Notes: a model not told the origin generated them from the letters alone. DNA of 64,000 bases from Armigeres subalbatus (GCF_024139115.2 NC_085140.1:160420452-160484451), one strand, 5' to 3'; positions 10,522 through 22,307 are shown, counted from the stretch's first letter. Made by a program: numbers and translations.

Positions 10522-11300
10522 ATGTCGATCATTTGCCATTCCTGCGCTGAAGATGCTTCTGAGAGCCATGTAAGATGTCGTGGATTCTGCACAGCTGAGT
10601 TTCATCCAAGATGTACCGGAATTTCAGTTGATGTTTATGAGGACGTGATGAAGAATCACCAACTTTTCTGGTTCTGTCCTTCTTGTACTACTTTGATGAA
10701 GGACACTCGTGTCCGAAACACAACCCGCGCAGCTTACGAAGCTGGCCAAGAGCGTGCTCTTGATTCCCACAGTGTCATTCTGAAACAACTCAAATCGGAA
10801 ATATTGACCGAATTGAAGTCTGAAATCAGGACAAACTTTACTGCTCTATTTAACTCTAACTCGTATACCCTGAAGACATCTCATTAAATCGGTGTGGAAC
10901 CGCGTCTGACTAAAAGCGACGTCTGTTCAGTCCAGCAAAGAATGTTCTCCCGAAAGCTCAACCAGAACTTATGCAAGGAACTGACAGTACGTTATCTCCT
11001 CCACTGAAATAAAATTCCGAAGGCGCCACAAAAGTTTTGGCTTTATTTATCTCGCATCGCACCAGAAGTTTCCGTCGATCAAGTAGCAGCACTTGCTAAA
11101 AACGTATGGGCACTGACGACATCCAAGCTTTCCGGTTGGTTGCGAAAAGAGGACGTTACTACATTGTCCTTTATATCTTTAAAAATTGGAATGAGTGCTG
11201 ACCTGAAGCCCAAAGCACTCTCTTCAACAACATAGCCGAAAGGAATCGTATTCCGAGAATTCTCTGGCGACAGCTCTAATTCATTTTTCTGGCGACCAAG
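10522..11300 (+). pseudogene. Retrotransposon ORF1: PHD finger and RNA-binding-like region
   Basis: The open start at 10,522 gives 121 codons. Residues 4-55 hold a Cys4-His-Cys3 pattern (CHSCAED, CRGFC, FHPRC, FWFCPSC), a PHD-type zinc finger, followed by a charged helix-like stretch. After a stop at 10,885 a recognisable continuation occurs in other frames: WLYLSRIAPEVS near 11,040, then LSFISLKIG and WPKGIVFREF-like words by 11,260. These resemble the second ORF1 domain of CR1-group elements. Established: such ORF1 proteins bind element RNA as chaperones. Inferred: this copy makes no functional protein. Confidence 0.75.
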
Positions 11301-11427
11301 ACTTCCATCAGCATCCAACGGTCCGTTGAACATCCCAGTGGAGACAGAAATGATGGTGATAGAGTAAATCAACCACTGTTGGCGGATCACCGGGACGCAA
11401 ACTTGCCAATATCCTCAAGGAAGCCTC

Positions 11428-12520
11428 ATATCCTCTCAACACAGTCGAGCCGATCCCGTTAGCGTCCTGTAGCCGTCCCGGTCCTGTGTTTGGTAACTTT
11501 TTTTTTTGGTAACTGGGGCTTCCGAACTCTTCATCCAGTCGATTTTAGTCGCCCCACGTCGATAACACCATCAACTTCTTCAAAACTACGGATTTCGAGA
11601 CGCCTTCCTGACAAAAGTCAAGAGCTACAGAGATGTTGCTACACTCAAAGTTCGTGTTATACATATGTGGAGCAGATGCGGGGCGCAGATTCGCCACATG
11701 CATTGAGGAAGCCCCTATTCCTTTCACCGCAGTCGTGCTCTTCCCGCCAGCGATCTACAGCCGTCCCGGTCCTGTGTGTGAGCTGGAAGATGGGGTCTTC
11801 CGAAATCAACCTGCAGGCAAGTACCACTCCACTGCGAGCAATGCGCTTTCTCAATCTCCTTTCGTCTCAATTTCCAAATTCCGACGAGTGTCAGCATCCA
11901 CCGAAAGCAACAGAGGCAGCTCACCGAAAGACGGTCTCGCAGACGCACCAAATCGCTCTCCATCACTGACACCATCTAGCTCTTCAGTTATTAGGACTCC
12001 GGGACGCGCTCTTATCACAAGCTTCATGGAAGACTCTAACCCTCTCGACTCAGTCGTGCCCATCCCGCCAACGTTCATCAGCCGTCCTGGCCCTGAGGTT
12101 GAGTTTGGGGAAGGAGTCTTCCAAAATCAATTGAATCATTTGTTTGAGAAACTGCATAAGTCCATTTTACACTATTTCGAGAAAACAACAAAAAACTGTT
12201 TTTGAACAAATTTGCACCGAATCTTTCGATTTCTTTGATACAGATCAATAGTTTTTGGCAAAACACCTTGGGGCACTTTCAGTGCAAAAAATGTAAGCAG
12301 TACTCCACAATTGCTCTTCAAAGTACGTGGACATATGTAGTTTCTCAAACTAAAATTTTCTCATACATTCCTGAACAAAATTTTTTTTTTCGTATTTTTT
12401 GCCAGAATACGTATTTTTGGACGAGGATTCAGAATATATAAAAATCTCATTTTGGCCAAAATGTTACATATGCAGTTTCTCAAACAAACGGTTCAATTAT
12501 CAGGCGAGTACCTTCAAGCC
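11428..12520 (+). repeat. Three degenerate ~300-bp repeats in the ORF1 linker
   Basis: The phrase CAGTCG..CCC, then CAGCCGTCC(C/T)GG(T/C)CCTG, recurs starting near 11,428, 11,712 and 12,036. In the later two it is followed by GTCTTCC(G/A)AAATCAA. The spacing is about 284 and 324 bases. The 159- and 190-codon ORFs here read these repeats in different frames as Ser/Pro-rich peptide. They look like internal duplications of the linker between ORF1 and ORF2. Confidence 0.65.
12131..12497. mobile_element. MITE with GTTTGAGAAACTGCATA ends
   Basis: The left end at 12,131-12,160 and the right end at 12,466-12,497 are inverted copies sharing TTTGTTTGAGAAACTGCATA. The insertion is confirmed by the host repeat. 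In the previous linker repeat AAATCAACC runs straight into GCAGGCAAGTACC (11,808-11,829), while here AAATCAA and TTATCAGGCGAGTACC are separated by exactly this element. No ORF of note. Confidence 0.8.
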
Positions 12521-13233
12521 CAAGCAGCACAACATGTTTCACTACTGAACAATTCACTTTGTTGCAACTATTCGGAAAGAAACAATCTTTGCGTATGTGC
12601 CATCAAACAAAACTCTCTTGCAATCTTAAAAGCGCAAGAGGTGGAGCCTGCTGAAACATCCTTCGATTACAGTGAAATTGCAATAATGTTGCAAAATACT
12701 AAAGCGGAAAAAAAATAAAATAAAAATAAAAAACTGGATTCGATTTATGGATCTTGTGATTGATAGTCCTTCACTCTATCACAGCACCATTCAACACTTC
12801 GAAGGGATTGCATGTTGACTCACCATAAAAAACATACGATTAAGAAGTTTTGTACTCGGGTTTTCTGTTACTTGATTGCACCATCTCAGGAAAGAATTGT
12901 GAGTTGTCAAAACGTTGAACGATACTAAATTAAACATGAAGACACACTCAACTTATCTGCAACCTAATTTAAACAAACAAATAAATTTTTAAAGACACAT
13001 TTAAGTTACATGGTAACAAATATGCAACTTGATGATTTTGTTTCGTGTTTGCAACATAAAGTGCAGTATTCCTTTGGTTGTTTGTTTCCAAATGTCAAAC
13101 ACGTACTGCATTGCAATGTAAATGAAACATTGATCACAACTCGAACGTTTTTGACATCTTGATGCAACTTTTTTGTGCTTTGATGTTTTTCCAATGCCTT
13201 TAATGTAACTGAATAGAAACAATGTGCTTTTTG
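12518..13233. mobile_element. Probable MITE with CCAAGCAGCACA-type ends
   Basis: The left end CCAAGCAGCACAACATGTTT and the reverse complement of the right end (CCAAAAAGCACATTGTTTCT) are similar inverted ends. The interior is AT-rich and lacks retrotransposon wording, whereas CR1-like coding resumes just after it. The boundaries are approximate and no clean target duplication was seen. Confidence 0.45.
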
Positions 13234-13379
13234 GAAGATGTTGCGTGTACTACTTGGGAAGATTCGAACAGTTCGATTCCTCAATCAAACGCCCTTTCCA
13301 GTGCGTTGTTCAATGGCTCTCAGTCATCGATCTGCGGATCGTCACAGCAGACGACGCCGCTGCAAGTGATTCCCGCTAC

Positions 13380-14365
13380 GTGAGCGTCTACTACCAAAAC
13401 GTCAGGGGTCTGCGTACTAAGACAACCGTTTTGAAGTTACGACTCTCATCCTGCGATTACGATGTTGTTGTGCTATCAGAAACTCAAATCCGATATTTGT
13501 AATTCGCAGCTTTCATCGAACTACTCCATTTTTCGTTGCCACCGTAACGAGTTTACCAGTGGTCTTTCTAGAGGCGGTGGCGTATTGGTTGCAGTCAAAC
13601 GTGAATTGCAATGTACTGAAGTGTCCCTATCTGACTGCTGTGCGCTTGAACAAGTCGCAGTCACATTGAAACTCCCTCATAACTCTCTGCATATTTTCGG
13701 TATCTATCTTCGCCTTGAATTCCGAGCTTTATGCTACCCACTGTACGGCAGTGCAAAGCGTAATTAATAAATCATCCGTTAATGACGTTTTCCTGCTGCT
13801 TGGGGATTATAATCTCCCTCATCTTCAACCGTTGATGACATCAACGGCTATCTGGCAACTAACGCATCTAGCGAGCGAGAATTTTCCCTTAGCGAAGCCA
13901 TCTCGACATGTGGTTTGGTGCAAATCAACCCCTTCGTTAACCGTAACAATAGGCTGCTCGACTTGGTTTTCACAAATGCTTCTGACAACATGGACATCTC
14001 TTAGCCCGTTCTGCCGCTCATACCAATCGACGAGCACCATCCACCGGTAGTATTACATATCGACACCTGCTGCCTAATACCACGTTATTCTGATCAGGAT
14101 CCCATGGATTACGACTTGCGGCGGTGCGATTTTACTTCACTTAATACAGAGCTTTCTGCGGTTGATTGGAGTCATCATTTCCATGGGCACTCAGTAGATG
14201 CTAACGTACTGCTGTTTTACGACAAGCTGTATGAAATATTGCACCTAATAGCTCCTCGCCGTCGTCGCATTAATCAAGGTGTTAATAACAAGCCTTGGTG
14301 GAATGCTCAACTCAGAAACCTGCGGAAACAGATTGAGGAAGCTACGCAAACAGTACATCGCTAAC
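13380..14365 (+). pseudogene. CR1-like endonuclease domain, frameshifted
   Basis: Retrotransposon endonuclease of the exonuclease-endonuclease-phosphatase fold, which nicks target DNA to prime reverse transcription. Visible pieces in order are YYQNVRGLRTK near 13,392 and LSETQI at 13,480 in one frame; SRGGGVLVAVKREL at about 13,570 in another; GDYNLPHLQ at about 13,806 in a third; and the PWWN connector at 14,293. At least three frame changes and a stop occur. The pieces are collinear with CR1/Jockey-group proteins and continue into the reverse transcriptase at 14,279. Confidence 0.8.
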
Positions 14366-16468
14366 AAAACTAACGGGAACAGAGTTTCCCTCTATCAGGT
14401 AGAAACCTTTTACAACGACCTTCTCGATGCCAGTTACCGAAGATATATGGACGACCTCCAATCAAATCTTAAAAATAATCCGTCCAGGTTTTGGAGATTT
14501 ATCAAATCGCAAAAGACGGCTAATCAAGTTCCGAACAATGTTGTTTATGGCGACACTACAGCTACCACATCTGATGAAGCTGCGAACCTCTTCGCCGACT
14601 TTTTTCAGAGTGTGTTCAGTGTGAACCCTCCGCAAACTCACCCAGGTAGTTTTTCGAATGTTCTACCGCACGATATTGACCTCGCGCCCTTCCTGTTCTC
14701 CGACCTAGAAGTGTTGACAGCTCTTCGCGATTTAGATGCTTCAAAAGGTGCCGGAGTGGATGGCCTAACACCTTTCCTGCTGAAAGCCTGTGCTGAATCA
14801 CTAGCGGCTCCACTAACACTACTTTTCAACAGATCGTTGAGTGAAAAAACGTTTCCTGGACTATGGAAAACAGCAACGATGATTCCAATTCACAAATCTG
14901 GAAGTTTGCGCAAAGTTAATAACTACCGTGGAGTTTCCATTCTTTGTTGTGTTGGAAAACTTCTTGAATCTGAACTAATGTTCATAAAGTTTTGTTATCT
15001 GCTGTTAAGGTGGTTATACAACAAAGGCACAAATCGGCCATCTTGGAAACCACGTGCTTTTTGTAGTGATTTTTTTAAGAGCACGAATTGAGAGAACCAC
15101 AACGCCCATGGGGATGAAACATCCGCAGATCGTTTGCTTACTTATGCTAAACAATCGACTTTAATTTCAGCATTGTACGAAAATTATTACACTAGATTTG
15201 AACTCGAGTAGAAAACCGTGTGGTGAATTTGAAATTCACCATATGGCTTCGATTGTATAATCACCTTAAACCATTCATTTCGATTCATCAGCACGTTTTT
15301 CTTCCTCAACGTAAAACGAATCTGCTATGTTATTCTAATGCACCCTTCCGTGAAATCGAGATGCGCAATCAGTTGGACTCCGTATACGTAGATTTTTCGA
15401 AAGCTTTCGACACTGTACCTCACCAACAAGTCGTTGCAAAGTTACGCCACTTGGGTTTTACCTTGAATGGATAGCAGATTGGATAATGTCATATCTGACT
15501 GGCAGAAAGTCTTTCGTTCGTGTTGACGCCTCTCGGTCTAAGACTTTCAGCATTACCTCGGGTGTGTCCCAGGGCAGCGTGCTGGAACCTTTACTGTTTA
15601 TCCTGTATATCAATGACTTGACCAACTGCCTTACCTCTGCAAAGCTTCTGTACGCTGACGACCTCAAAATTTTCAGAGTAATACACTCTTTGCTGGATTG
15701 TGTTGCTCTTCAAACTGATATTGACGTACTTCGCCGTTGGTGCGATGAAAACGGAATGAATGTGGCGAAATGTAAAGTCATCACCTTCTGCCGAATCATA
15801 TCCCCAATAATGTACAGCTATACTTTTGCCGATGCTGCACTAGAGCGTGTTTCGTCGATTCGTGACTTGAGCGTTACAATGGACTCAAAATTGCGGTTCA
15901 ACGAACATATTTCTGCAATAACGGCGAAGGCATTCGCAGTTTTTGGATTTATTCGTAGGAATGCAGCTCATTTCACCGATGTTTACACCTTGAAAGCTCT
16001 GTACTGTGCACTTGTGAGGAGTATTTAGAATATGCTGCCCTATTTGGACGCCGTACCATTACGACCCAAGTGATTCGCATTGAACGAGTTCAAAAGCAGT
16101 TCATCCGTTTTGCACTTCGGCACCTACCGTGGAACGATCCAATGCACTTAACTGACTATAGAGCCCGATGTCAGCTAATTAACCTGGAACTACTCTCAAC
16201 TAGACGACTCACCTTCAGAAGACTTGTAGTGTATGACATCATCAGCAGTAACATAGACTGTCCGGACTTGCTCGTGGATGTACATTTGAGCATACCTAGC
16301 CATAGCCTGCGTCACGCTGATTTACTCGCTGTCCCAACCCACCGAACAACGTACGGATACTATAACCCCTTTAGCTCCTGCCTTAGAGCTTTTAATAATG
16401 TTTGTAATTTGTTTGATTTTAATGTGTCCAAGTTTTGTTTCAAATCTAGAATAAGGAACTTAGAATAA
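14279..16468 (+). pseudogene. CR1-like reverse transcriptase, interrupted
   Basis: RNA-dependent DNA polymerase of the retrotransposon. Fingers motifs (KGAGVDGLTPFLLK, NNYRGVSIL) lie in the ORF 14,279-15,091, ending at LLES near 14,968. After an insert of about 280 bases the frame resumes with LYNHLKPFIS at 15,250, DFSKAFDTVPH near 15,392, SGVSQGSVL at 15,560 and the catalytic YADD at about 15,652. The stretch ends with the C-terminal region 16,070-16,468 (RVQKQFIRFALRHL). Stops at 15,472 and 16,026 break it further, so no enzyme is expected. Confidence 0.85.
14969..15246. mobile_element. Insertion inside the reverse transcriptase
   Basis: The reverse transcriptase alignment breaks cleanly after the codons for GKLLE and resumes at LYNHL, with about 278 bases of unrelated AT-rich DNA between. 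It begins TCTGAACTAATGTTC and ends AAATTCACCATATGGC. No clear inverted ends or target duplication were found, so the class is unknown. Confidence 0.5.
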
Positions 16469-16500
16469 GAGTAGTCTGTACGATCCAATCGAAGACGAAT

Positions 16501-17099
16501 AAACAATAAATTAGTTGCTACTCCGTGATTGACTAGAGCTTGCAAAATTGTACAGAGAACCAAACGAATATGGCTTGGGGTTTGCTATCCATTCTCGATG
16601 TACACGTTTCGGAAGCTAAAATATTTTCAGTTAATATCGACACCGGCCGTAGTCTTTTTGGTAATATATGAAGGGAACACGAGCACGCACTCTTTATTTG
16701 CTCACCAACCGGATCTCGCAACTTTTCTGCAAAGGGACTCGTCGAGATTCCCGAAGGAACTCACAAAAAAATACCCAATCTCCAAAAAATCTCGAAAATC
16801 GAAAAATCTCGAAAATCCGAATCTCCGAAATGAGTTGCCAAGGATCTCCGAAGAGATTAAACGAAAAACTTTGAAAAGAGTTGACAAGAATTCCAGAAGA
16901 GCTTCGCCATCCTCGGAGAAAGAAGGAAGTAGAATTTTTCAAGAGATTCGTCGAGAATTTCGCAAGGTATTCGACGAATATTAAATCGATAAGAATCCCC
17001 GAAGTGATTTGAAGAACAAAGGAACGAAGGAATTCGACGAAGCAGACGAAGCGCCCACGTTGCTATTTTACATTTTTGCAGAGCATTGACTTGGTCAGC
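16501..17099. other. Non-coding stretch with CTCGAAAATC-like simple repeats
   Basis: Bases 16,770-16,850 repeat ATCTCGAAAATC-type words, giving chance ORFs on both strands (151 codons plus, 82 minus). No family is recognised. Confidence 0.5.
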
Positions 17100-17684
17100 A
17101 ACCGACTAGAAGAGCATAACAAACATTTAACAAAATTTTAACATATTGTGATATTTATAACTTATTTTAATACAATTTTGTTCTCAGTAGCATTATCTTC
17201 CAATTTTTGTAATAGGATTTTATCATAATGTGATTCAAAAATGCTTAACACCGAATTGCCCAACAGTAGGCAATTGAAATAAATGTAGCAAAGTCTCCCA
17301 GCCATAGATATCACAACGCTGATATAATTTGAAAAGGTTGCCTAATTTGTAATGTTGTTAGTTTCAACAAAAACAAAAACAAAAATTTCTGATTGTTAAT
17401 CACAATCTGGAGACCTATCACGACCTGAAAAAATTTCCAACTGCACAGTAAACAATATATTTTTTATCTGATTCTGTTATAAATTTCTAACAAAATATGA
17501 TATATTTATGATAAAATTGTAACAAAATTTGATAGTTTTTTGTTTCAAGTAGAGTAATTTAGGATAGAAATTTAGATATTTTAACAACATCCTGCACCAT
17601 GTTTCTAACAAATTTTGTTATAAAAATTTGGTATAACTTAATAACATATGCTGATATAATTTTGATATGACCTTCTAGTCGGGT
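17100..17684. mobile_element. AT-rich MITE with CCGACTAGAAG ends
   Basis: The left end CCGACTAGAAGAGCATAACA and the reverse complement of the right end CCCGACTAGAAGGTCATATC are inverted copies, with further similarity inward (AACATAT). The interior repeats TAACAAAATTTGATA words. The length is about 585 bp with no ORF, and no unambiguous target duplication is seen. Confidence 0.7.
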
Positions 17685-18296
17685 ACATACTCATGCAATG
17701 GCGGGCATAGCAAAGCTTTGAATTGAGTGAAGAAATGCTAATAGAATGATAAGTTGAAAAAGCAGGCCAAGTTCCAGCTGGCATGTTGAGCCATAAAAGA
17801 AGAAAATCAACTTTGGTTTAGTGCAGGGTTTGCAGAAAACGCTCTCAATAGTTAACGAACAACGATAAAAGAAAGGCAAATCTGTTCCGAATCATAACAA
17901 GCCATAATAGCAAATTTATCAAACTTGTATACAAGTGCAAGAAAATAAAATCGGATAGGCAGTCCCCACACAGAAGTGATGATTTTCGCTTTGTTTTCGC
18001 TCATTTTGTTGTGCGGTCCACACAGCTGTGTAGAACAAGTTTAAAAGCATCATCAGAACCAGTGCTCCCTGTGTTTGGAGAATTTTAAAAGATATTTATC
18101 ATGGAGTATAGCCTCCTGAATCAGTTCTTTATCATGACAGCTTGCGAAAAAGAATCTCTCGCGGTATGCTACATATCGTATTGTATACAGAAATGATAAG
18201 TGAGAGACTTTTTAATTCTCTTCTGGATTCAAACCCTGGTTTAGTGGCAAACGCTTCAAACAGATGATCATTTTGAACATCATCTTACCTCATTAT
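17685..18296. other. Non-coding stretch, no recognised feature
   Basis: No gene or repeat identified. Confidence 0.5.
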
Positions 18297-18605
18297 TACC
18301 TCCTATTCGGCCAAATGACCCTTTCGGCCAAATGTCTTTTTCGGCCAAATGTCCTGTTCGGCCAAACGAATTTGCAGTCAAACGACCCTTTCGGTCTAAT
18401 GACCATTCCGGCCAAATGACCCTTTCAGCCAAATGACCCTTTCAGCCGAAACACCCTTTCAGCCAAATGACCCTTTCGGCCTAATGACCCTTTTGGCCAA
18501 ATGACCTTTTCGGCAAAACGACCTTTTCGGGCAAACGACCCTTTCGGACAAATGACCCTTTCGAAGAAATTACTTTCGGCCTAGTGGCATTCGGCCAAAC
18601 GTTCT
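18297..18605. repeat. 17-bp degenerate tandem array (CGGCCAAATGACCCTTT)
   Basis: The word CGGCCAAAT recurs every 17 bases (for example at 18,308, 18,325, 18,342 and 18,359) for about 17 units, with frequent substitutions. The same family appears at 30,890-31,500 and 40,366-40,605. It has no spacers, so it is not a CRISPR array. Confidence 0.9.
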
Positions 18606-18937
18606 TCCCCGTGAAGAATGAACTGCCGCTTGATCTGCGAACGAACATATCCCCACTTATAAGTTCCCCAGGGGTCCTCTGTGAGGTTCTGGGAGTGATC
18701 AGTGACCAATAAGGTTTTTGCCCTTTACAAAGGCTTTAAATGTTTTTTTTTCGTATGAAACCGAAAAGAATGACACGTTTTAGTATAAAATCGAAATTGT
18801 CCCCGCCTTTCCACAGGTTCGTAAACGGGCTTCTGCCTAATACGTGGATTCAAACCCAGGTCCGTTCAATACTCCTACTTTATATCTCGATAATTCTCAT
18901 GTTCTAAATAATTTCTAGAACAGGAAATGTACTTCCA

Positions 18938-19103
18938 TGGGGCCATGCACAAAGTAAGTCGCGCCTCTAGGGGGTGGGGGTGGTTCAGCGCAGCGTGACG
19001 ATCCATACAAAGAATTTAGATGATTGTTACAAGAAGCGTGACGAGGGGGAGGGGAGGTGAAAATCGCCAATTTTTGCGTGATGTACTTTATGGATCTTCC
19101 CCA
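18938..19103. mobile_element. Short palindromic MITE (AAAGTA...TCACGC type)
   Basis: Left TGGGGCCATGCACAAAGTAA and right (reverse complement) TGGGGAAGATCCATAAAGTA are imperfect inverted ends. The middle contains GTGACGATCCATACAAA and GTGACGAGGGGGAGGG, wording common to a short mosquito MITE family I recognise by pattern only. Confidence 0.65.
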
Positions 19104-19424
19104 TACTGTATCCTTTTCTATCCTATATCTTCAACTTGTCAACTCTAGCAGTAAGTGCTAGAACTGGTAATGGCACGCCCTTTATGTTCCGAAAGTGGAT
19201 GGATCTATTCCACCTGGTCAACAGATATTCAGTTGAATGATGTTTTGTCATTAGACATGACGTCGAATAGATTAGGTCATATGACCATTTGGTCGGAATT
19301 AAATTTTCTGCCAATAATTAACGAATTATGGTTGGAAGACAATTTTATTCTGAACTAATTATTGTATAAATATTGAGTGAAAGGAAGAGATTCAATCAAA
19401 AGAATAAGAAAACCATTTCCATTC

Positions 19425-20180
19425 GACCAAATGTCCCTTCGACTAAGCGTTCTCTCGACGAAATGTCATTTGACTAAATGTCGTTAGACTAAATGTTCCT
19501 ATGTGACTACGATAAAATATTGGCAAAATAACATTGAAATCATAGAATAGAGGGTATTTCACCAGCAGTACCTAATATTTTGTTATTTTTGTAGGTTTTT
19601 ATAATCCACCAGGCTCTCCAGAAGCTTCTGTTAACTCAGGTAAAAAATCATCAGCATCCGTATTCGTTTCTTCCGCTGCTGATTGAACTTCCTCACGTCC
19701 ACTGAATTCCTCTAATCAGCTTATCCATGTATCTTGTGGTTTATTCATTCAAATTTAACCAAAAATCTATTGAAGAATTATCTTTTTAACTGATTACCTA
19801 TTACCGACTAAACACTTTCAACAATCGACTAAATTTCCATTCGACTAAATGTCCTTTCGAATAAATTTTCTTTCGATCAAATGTCCAATCGACTATTTTG
19901 GCACCAACATTTCAAAAGGGCGAAACTGCTTTTGTAAACAAGAGCTTCTCACGTCGCTGATGGGCTAATTTGAGGCCACCCACGCAATCCATCGCCATGT
20001 AACGAAAGAAGAGGGTTCGCTGCTTCCATCAGTGGTGTTGGATCGCGTGGATGGGCTCAGATCAACCCACCAGCGACGTGAGAAGCTCTTGTTTCGCCCT
20101 TTTGAAATGTTGATGTCGATTTGACTAAATTTCAATTCGACTAAACGTCATTTGACGAAATGTCATTCGACGAACTGTCC
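19425..20180. repeat. Degenerate array of TTCGACTAAATGTC units in three blocks
   Basis: Blocks at 19,425-19,510, 19,800-19,900 and 20,113-20,180 repeat (T)CGACTAAATGTCxTT at about 16-17 base spacing. The third block is separated from the second by the foldback element at 19,905-20,112. These are a sequence variant of the 17-bp CGGCCAAATGACC arrays. Confidence 0.7.
19905..20112. mobile_element. Foldback MITE, 208 bp
   Basis: Long inverted ends: CAACATTTCAAAAGGGCGAA at the left and its exact complement at the right, extending inward through ACAAGAGCTTCTCACGTCGC on both sides apart from about 11 extra bases in the left arm. It lies within the CGACTAAATGTC array. Confidence 0.85.
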
Positions 20181-21150
20181 CAAAGCCGAAATAGAGAACG
20201 ATTTAAAGAACTAAGGGCAGCTGAGAAAAAAACTACTAAAAGTACTCTCGGAGGCAGAATGAAGCTTTGCCAGAAACGATGCACGAAAGTTCTATAAAAC
20301 GATCGACAACATGCGCCATAAAATCGCACCGACGTCAGTCATGATCAATGACAGCTCCGGAAACCTGTTGACCGACCGAGCTGGGGTGGCAGCTAGATGG
20401 AAGGAGTGCTTTAAGTTATTGTTAAATGGACAATCGGACAAAGAGACAACCCGAATCGGGATTGAAGATGATGGACTTACGGGAGCCATCAACGCTAGAC
20501 GAAAGGGAAGGACTTACATGCTCCTTGGTTTTGCGGATGACATCGACATTATTAGTGTAGAACGCAGAGCAGTGGTAGAGAGTTTCGTGCCTTTTAAACG
20601 GGAGACTGAAAGAATTGGACTGACCATAAACTCGGTCTAAATCACTAATATGACTGTATTTAGTATAGATTTGGTTTTAGGTTATGTTTGAGAAGAGATC
20701 CATTTAAATAAAATAGTTTTCATTAAAATACCCCAAATGCCATTTCTTAGGTATTTCAACGGAATCTGGAATAATAACGGAACCATACGGAATCTAAAAC
20801 TTGGACAATGCTCGACTTGCAAGCACTCGGAGTCTTCGAGAGACGGGTGCTTAGGACCATCTTTGGCGGTGTGCAAGAAGACGGTGTGTGGCTGCGAAGA
20901 ATGAACCACAAGCTCGCCCAGCTCTACGGTGAACCCAGTATCCAGAAGGTAGCTAAAGCCGGAAGGGTACGATGGGCAGGGCATGTTGCAAGAATGCCGG
21001 AAAGCAACCCTGCAAATATGGTGTTCGCTTCCGATCCGGCAGGTATGAGACGGCGTAGAGCGCAGCGAGCGAGGTGGGCAGACCAGGTGCAAAACGACTT
21101 GGCGAGCGTAGGGCGTATTCAAGGATGGAGAGATGCGGTCTCAAACCGTG
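20168..21150 (+). pseudogene. RTE reverse transcriptase and C-terminal domain, broken
   Basis: Reverse transcriptase of an RTE-clade element. The frame at 20,311-20,640 holds NDSSGNLLTD and, after a missing segment, the catalytic LLGFADDIDII followed by RAVVESFVPFKRE, typical RTE wording. The distal domain at 20,808-21,150 contains LGVFERRVLRTIFGG, YGEPSIQKVAKAGR and RWAGHVARMPE, the conserved C-terminal block. Much of the palm is deleted between GAIN and RRKG, and a frameshift precedes 20,808. It is inactive. Confidence 0.85.
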
Positions 21151-21152
21151 TA

Positions 21153-22095
21153 CCGTCAGGTCGCCATTCACCGTGGGTGCACCATTCACCGTGGGGTTCA
21201 AAGTATTTTTCATTATGTTTACAAAATATTGAAAAATACTTTATTTCCTCATCAGCACCATTAAAGGAGGTCGAAAGAATCCTCTCCGAGTAATTACTGT
21301 GAAATATAACTGTTCCAACAGCTGTTTTGACGTTAAGTTTGTTAACATCCTGCAGGCTGTCTGGTTCCACCTTTGTTTTCGCCATCAGTATAATCTAAGC
21401 TCGCTCAATATCAGTAGAAAAAGTAGATATTTTGTGTTTAACAACTCTTAATGTCCATATTGAAGTGTCCGATTTGTATTTTGATTTTAAATAAGCGAAA
21501 ATGTTGGTAACACTACATTCTCCACCAAATTAAAATGCACGGCGAGTTGTTCCCCAGAAATAACTGTGACCATTCACCGACCATCGAAATCGTAGTACTA
21601 TAGATGATACCGCCATAATTTTGACATGTTGAGCAGAAGCTGGTTTTACGGAGATGAGCTTGGTCATAAGAGTTATACGCTAATGAACATTGATTTCTGC
21701 ATCTGCAATATAATTGTTTTATTGATTATATGTCCTTTCTGTGTTAACTAAAACACAAAACTTCACATGTTTATGCTTAACTAAATGAAAACACTAATAA
21801 CATTTTAAAATCAATGTTTTAATTCATATTTTAATAGATTTAAAGGAAAAATTTTATGCACGTGAATGGTCCTACCCCACGGTGAATGTGCCCTAACACG
21901 GCGAAAGGATACCCATATATATCACTGAAAATTATCTACATCCATCTATCTGCCAAGAAGCGATAGTTTCTGATTTCCATTCGAATGAAAACAATTATTT
22001 AGGTTCGTGAAGGTGTTCAAGAGTATAATTTTCAATTGAAATTATTTGGAGCCTAAGTGCTAAATTGCTAAAATGCACGGTGAATGGCGACTTGA
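21153..22095. mobile_element. TA-flanked MITE with GTCGCCATTCACCGTG ends
   Basis: The inverted ends share TCA(G/A)GTCGCCATTCACCGTG. TA occurs just outside both sides (21,151-21,152 and 22,096-22,097). Removing the element with one TA restores the RTE reading frame, so the insertion is well supported. CCATTCACCGTGGGG-like words recur inside both ends. It is about 943 bp with no plausible transposase ORF, so it is a non-autonomous Tc1/mariner-type candidate. Confidence 0.85.
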
Positions 22096-22307
22096 TATTG
22101 TGGCGTCAAATTGTTGATTCAGTTCTGTTTAGATGTAAGCTAAATAAATAATAAATAATATACGGAATCTGGCCATTCAAAAGGAATCGAAATTATAGAA
22201 TAAAAACTGAACATTGTCTAAAAATTTCACATTGATCGGTTGAAATAGAACAGAGTAATGCTTCTTTTTAATTTAAAAATTTGCCTTTTTGAAGAGCTTG
22301 GCCTTCT

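Larger units (their letters stand above)
10441..16500 (+). mobile_element. CR1-like non-LTR retrotransposon, decayed and multiply interrupted
   Basis: In order it carries an ORF1 with a PHD finger, a Ser/Pro-rich linker with internal repeats, an apurinic-type endonuclease and a reverse transcriptase, all on the plus strand. PHD-finger ORF1 plus this endonuclease wording (YYQNVRGL) is typical of CR1-group elements in insects. Every domain has stops or frame changes. Insertions at 12,131-12,497, probably at 12,518-13,233, and at about 14,969-15,246 split it. The 3' end is near 16,500, after the last reverse transcriptase-side codons at 16,468. It is dead. Confidence 0.82.
20168..22165 (+). mobile_element. 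RTE-type non-LTR retrotransposon remnant
   Basis: The remnant covers the later half of an RTE-clade polyprotein and its 3' end, with an internal deletion (20,640-20,797) and a MITE insertion (21,153-22,095). After the MITE the frame resumes with LWRQIVDSVLFRCK, then a stop and an AAATAAT-rich tail at 22,141-22,162, the usual simple-repeat RTE end. The upstream edge near 20,168 joins the CGACTAAATGTC array. Confidence 0.8.

Noticed and set aside
13224..13380. Upstream extension of the CR1-like endonuclease ORF to 13,224
   Set aside because: Wording typical of the endonuclease starts near 13,380; the codons before it overlap the probable MITE end at 13,233.
18297..18605. Possible CRISPR array (regular short repeats)
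   Set aside because: There are no spacers; the 17-bp units are contiguous and degenerate, and the genome is eukaryotic.
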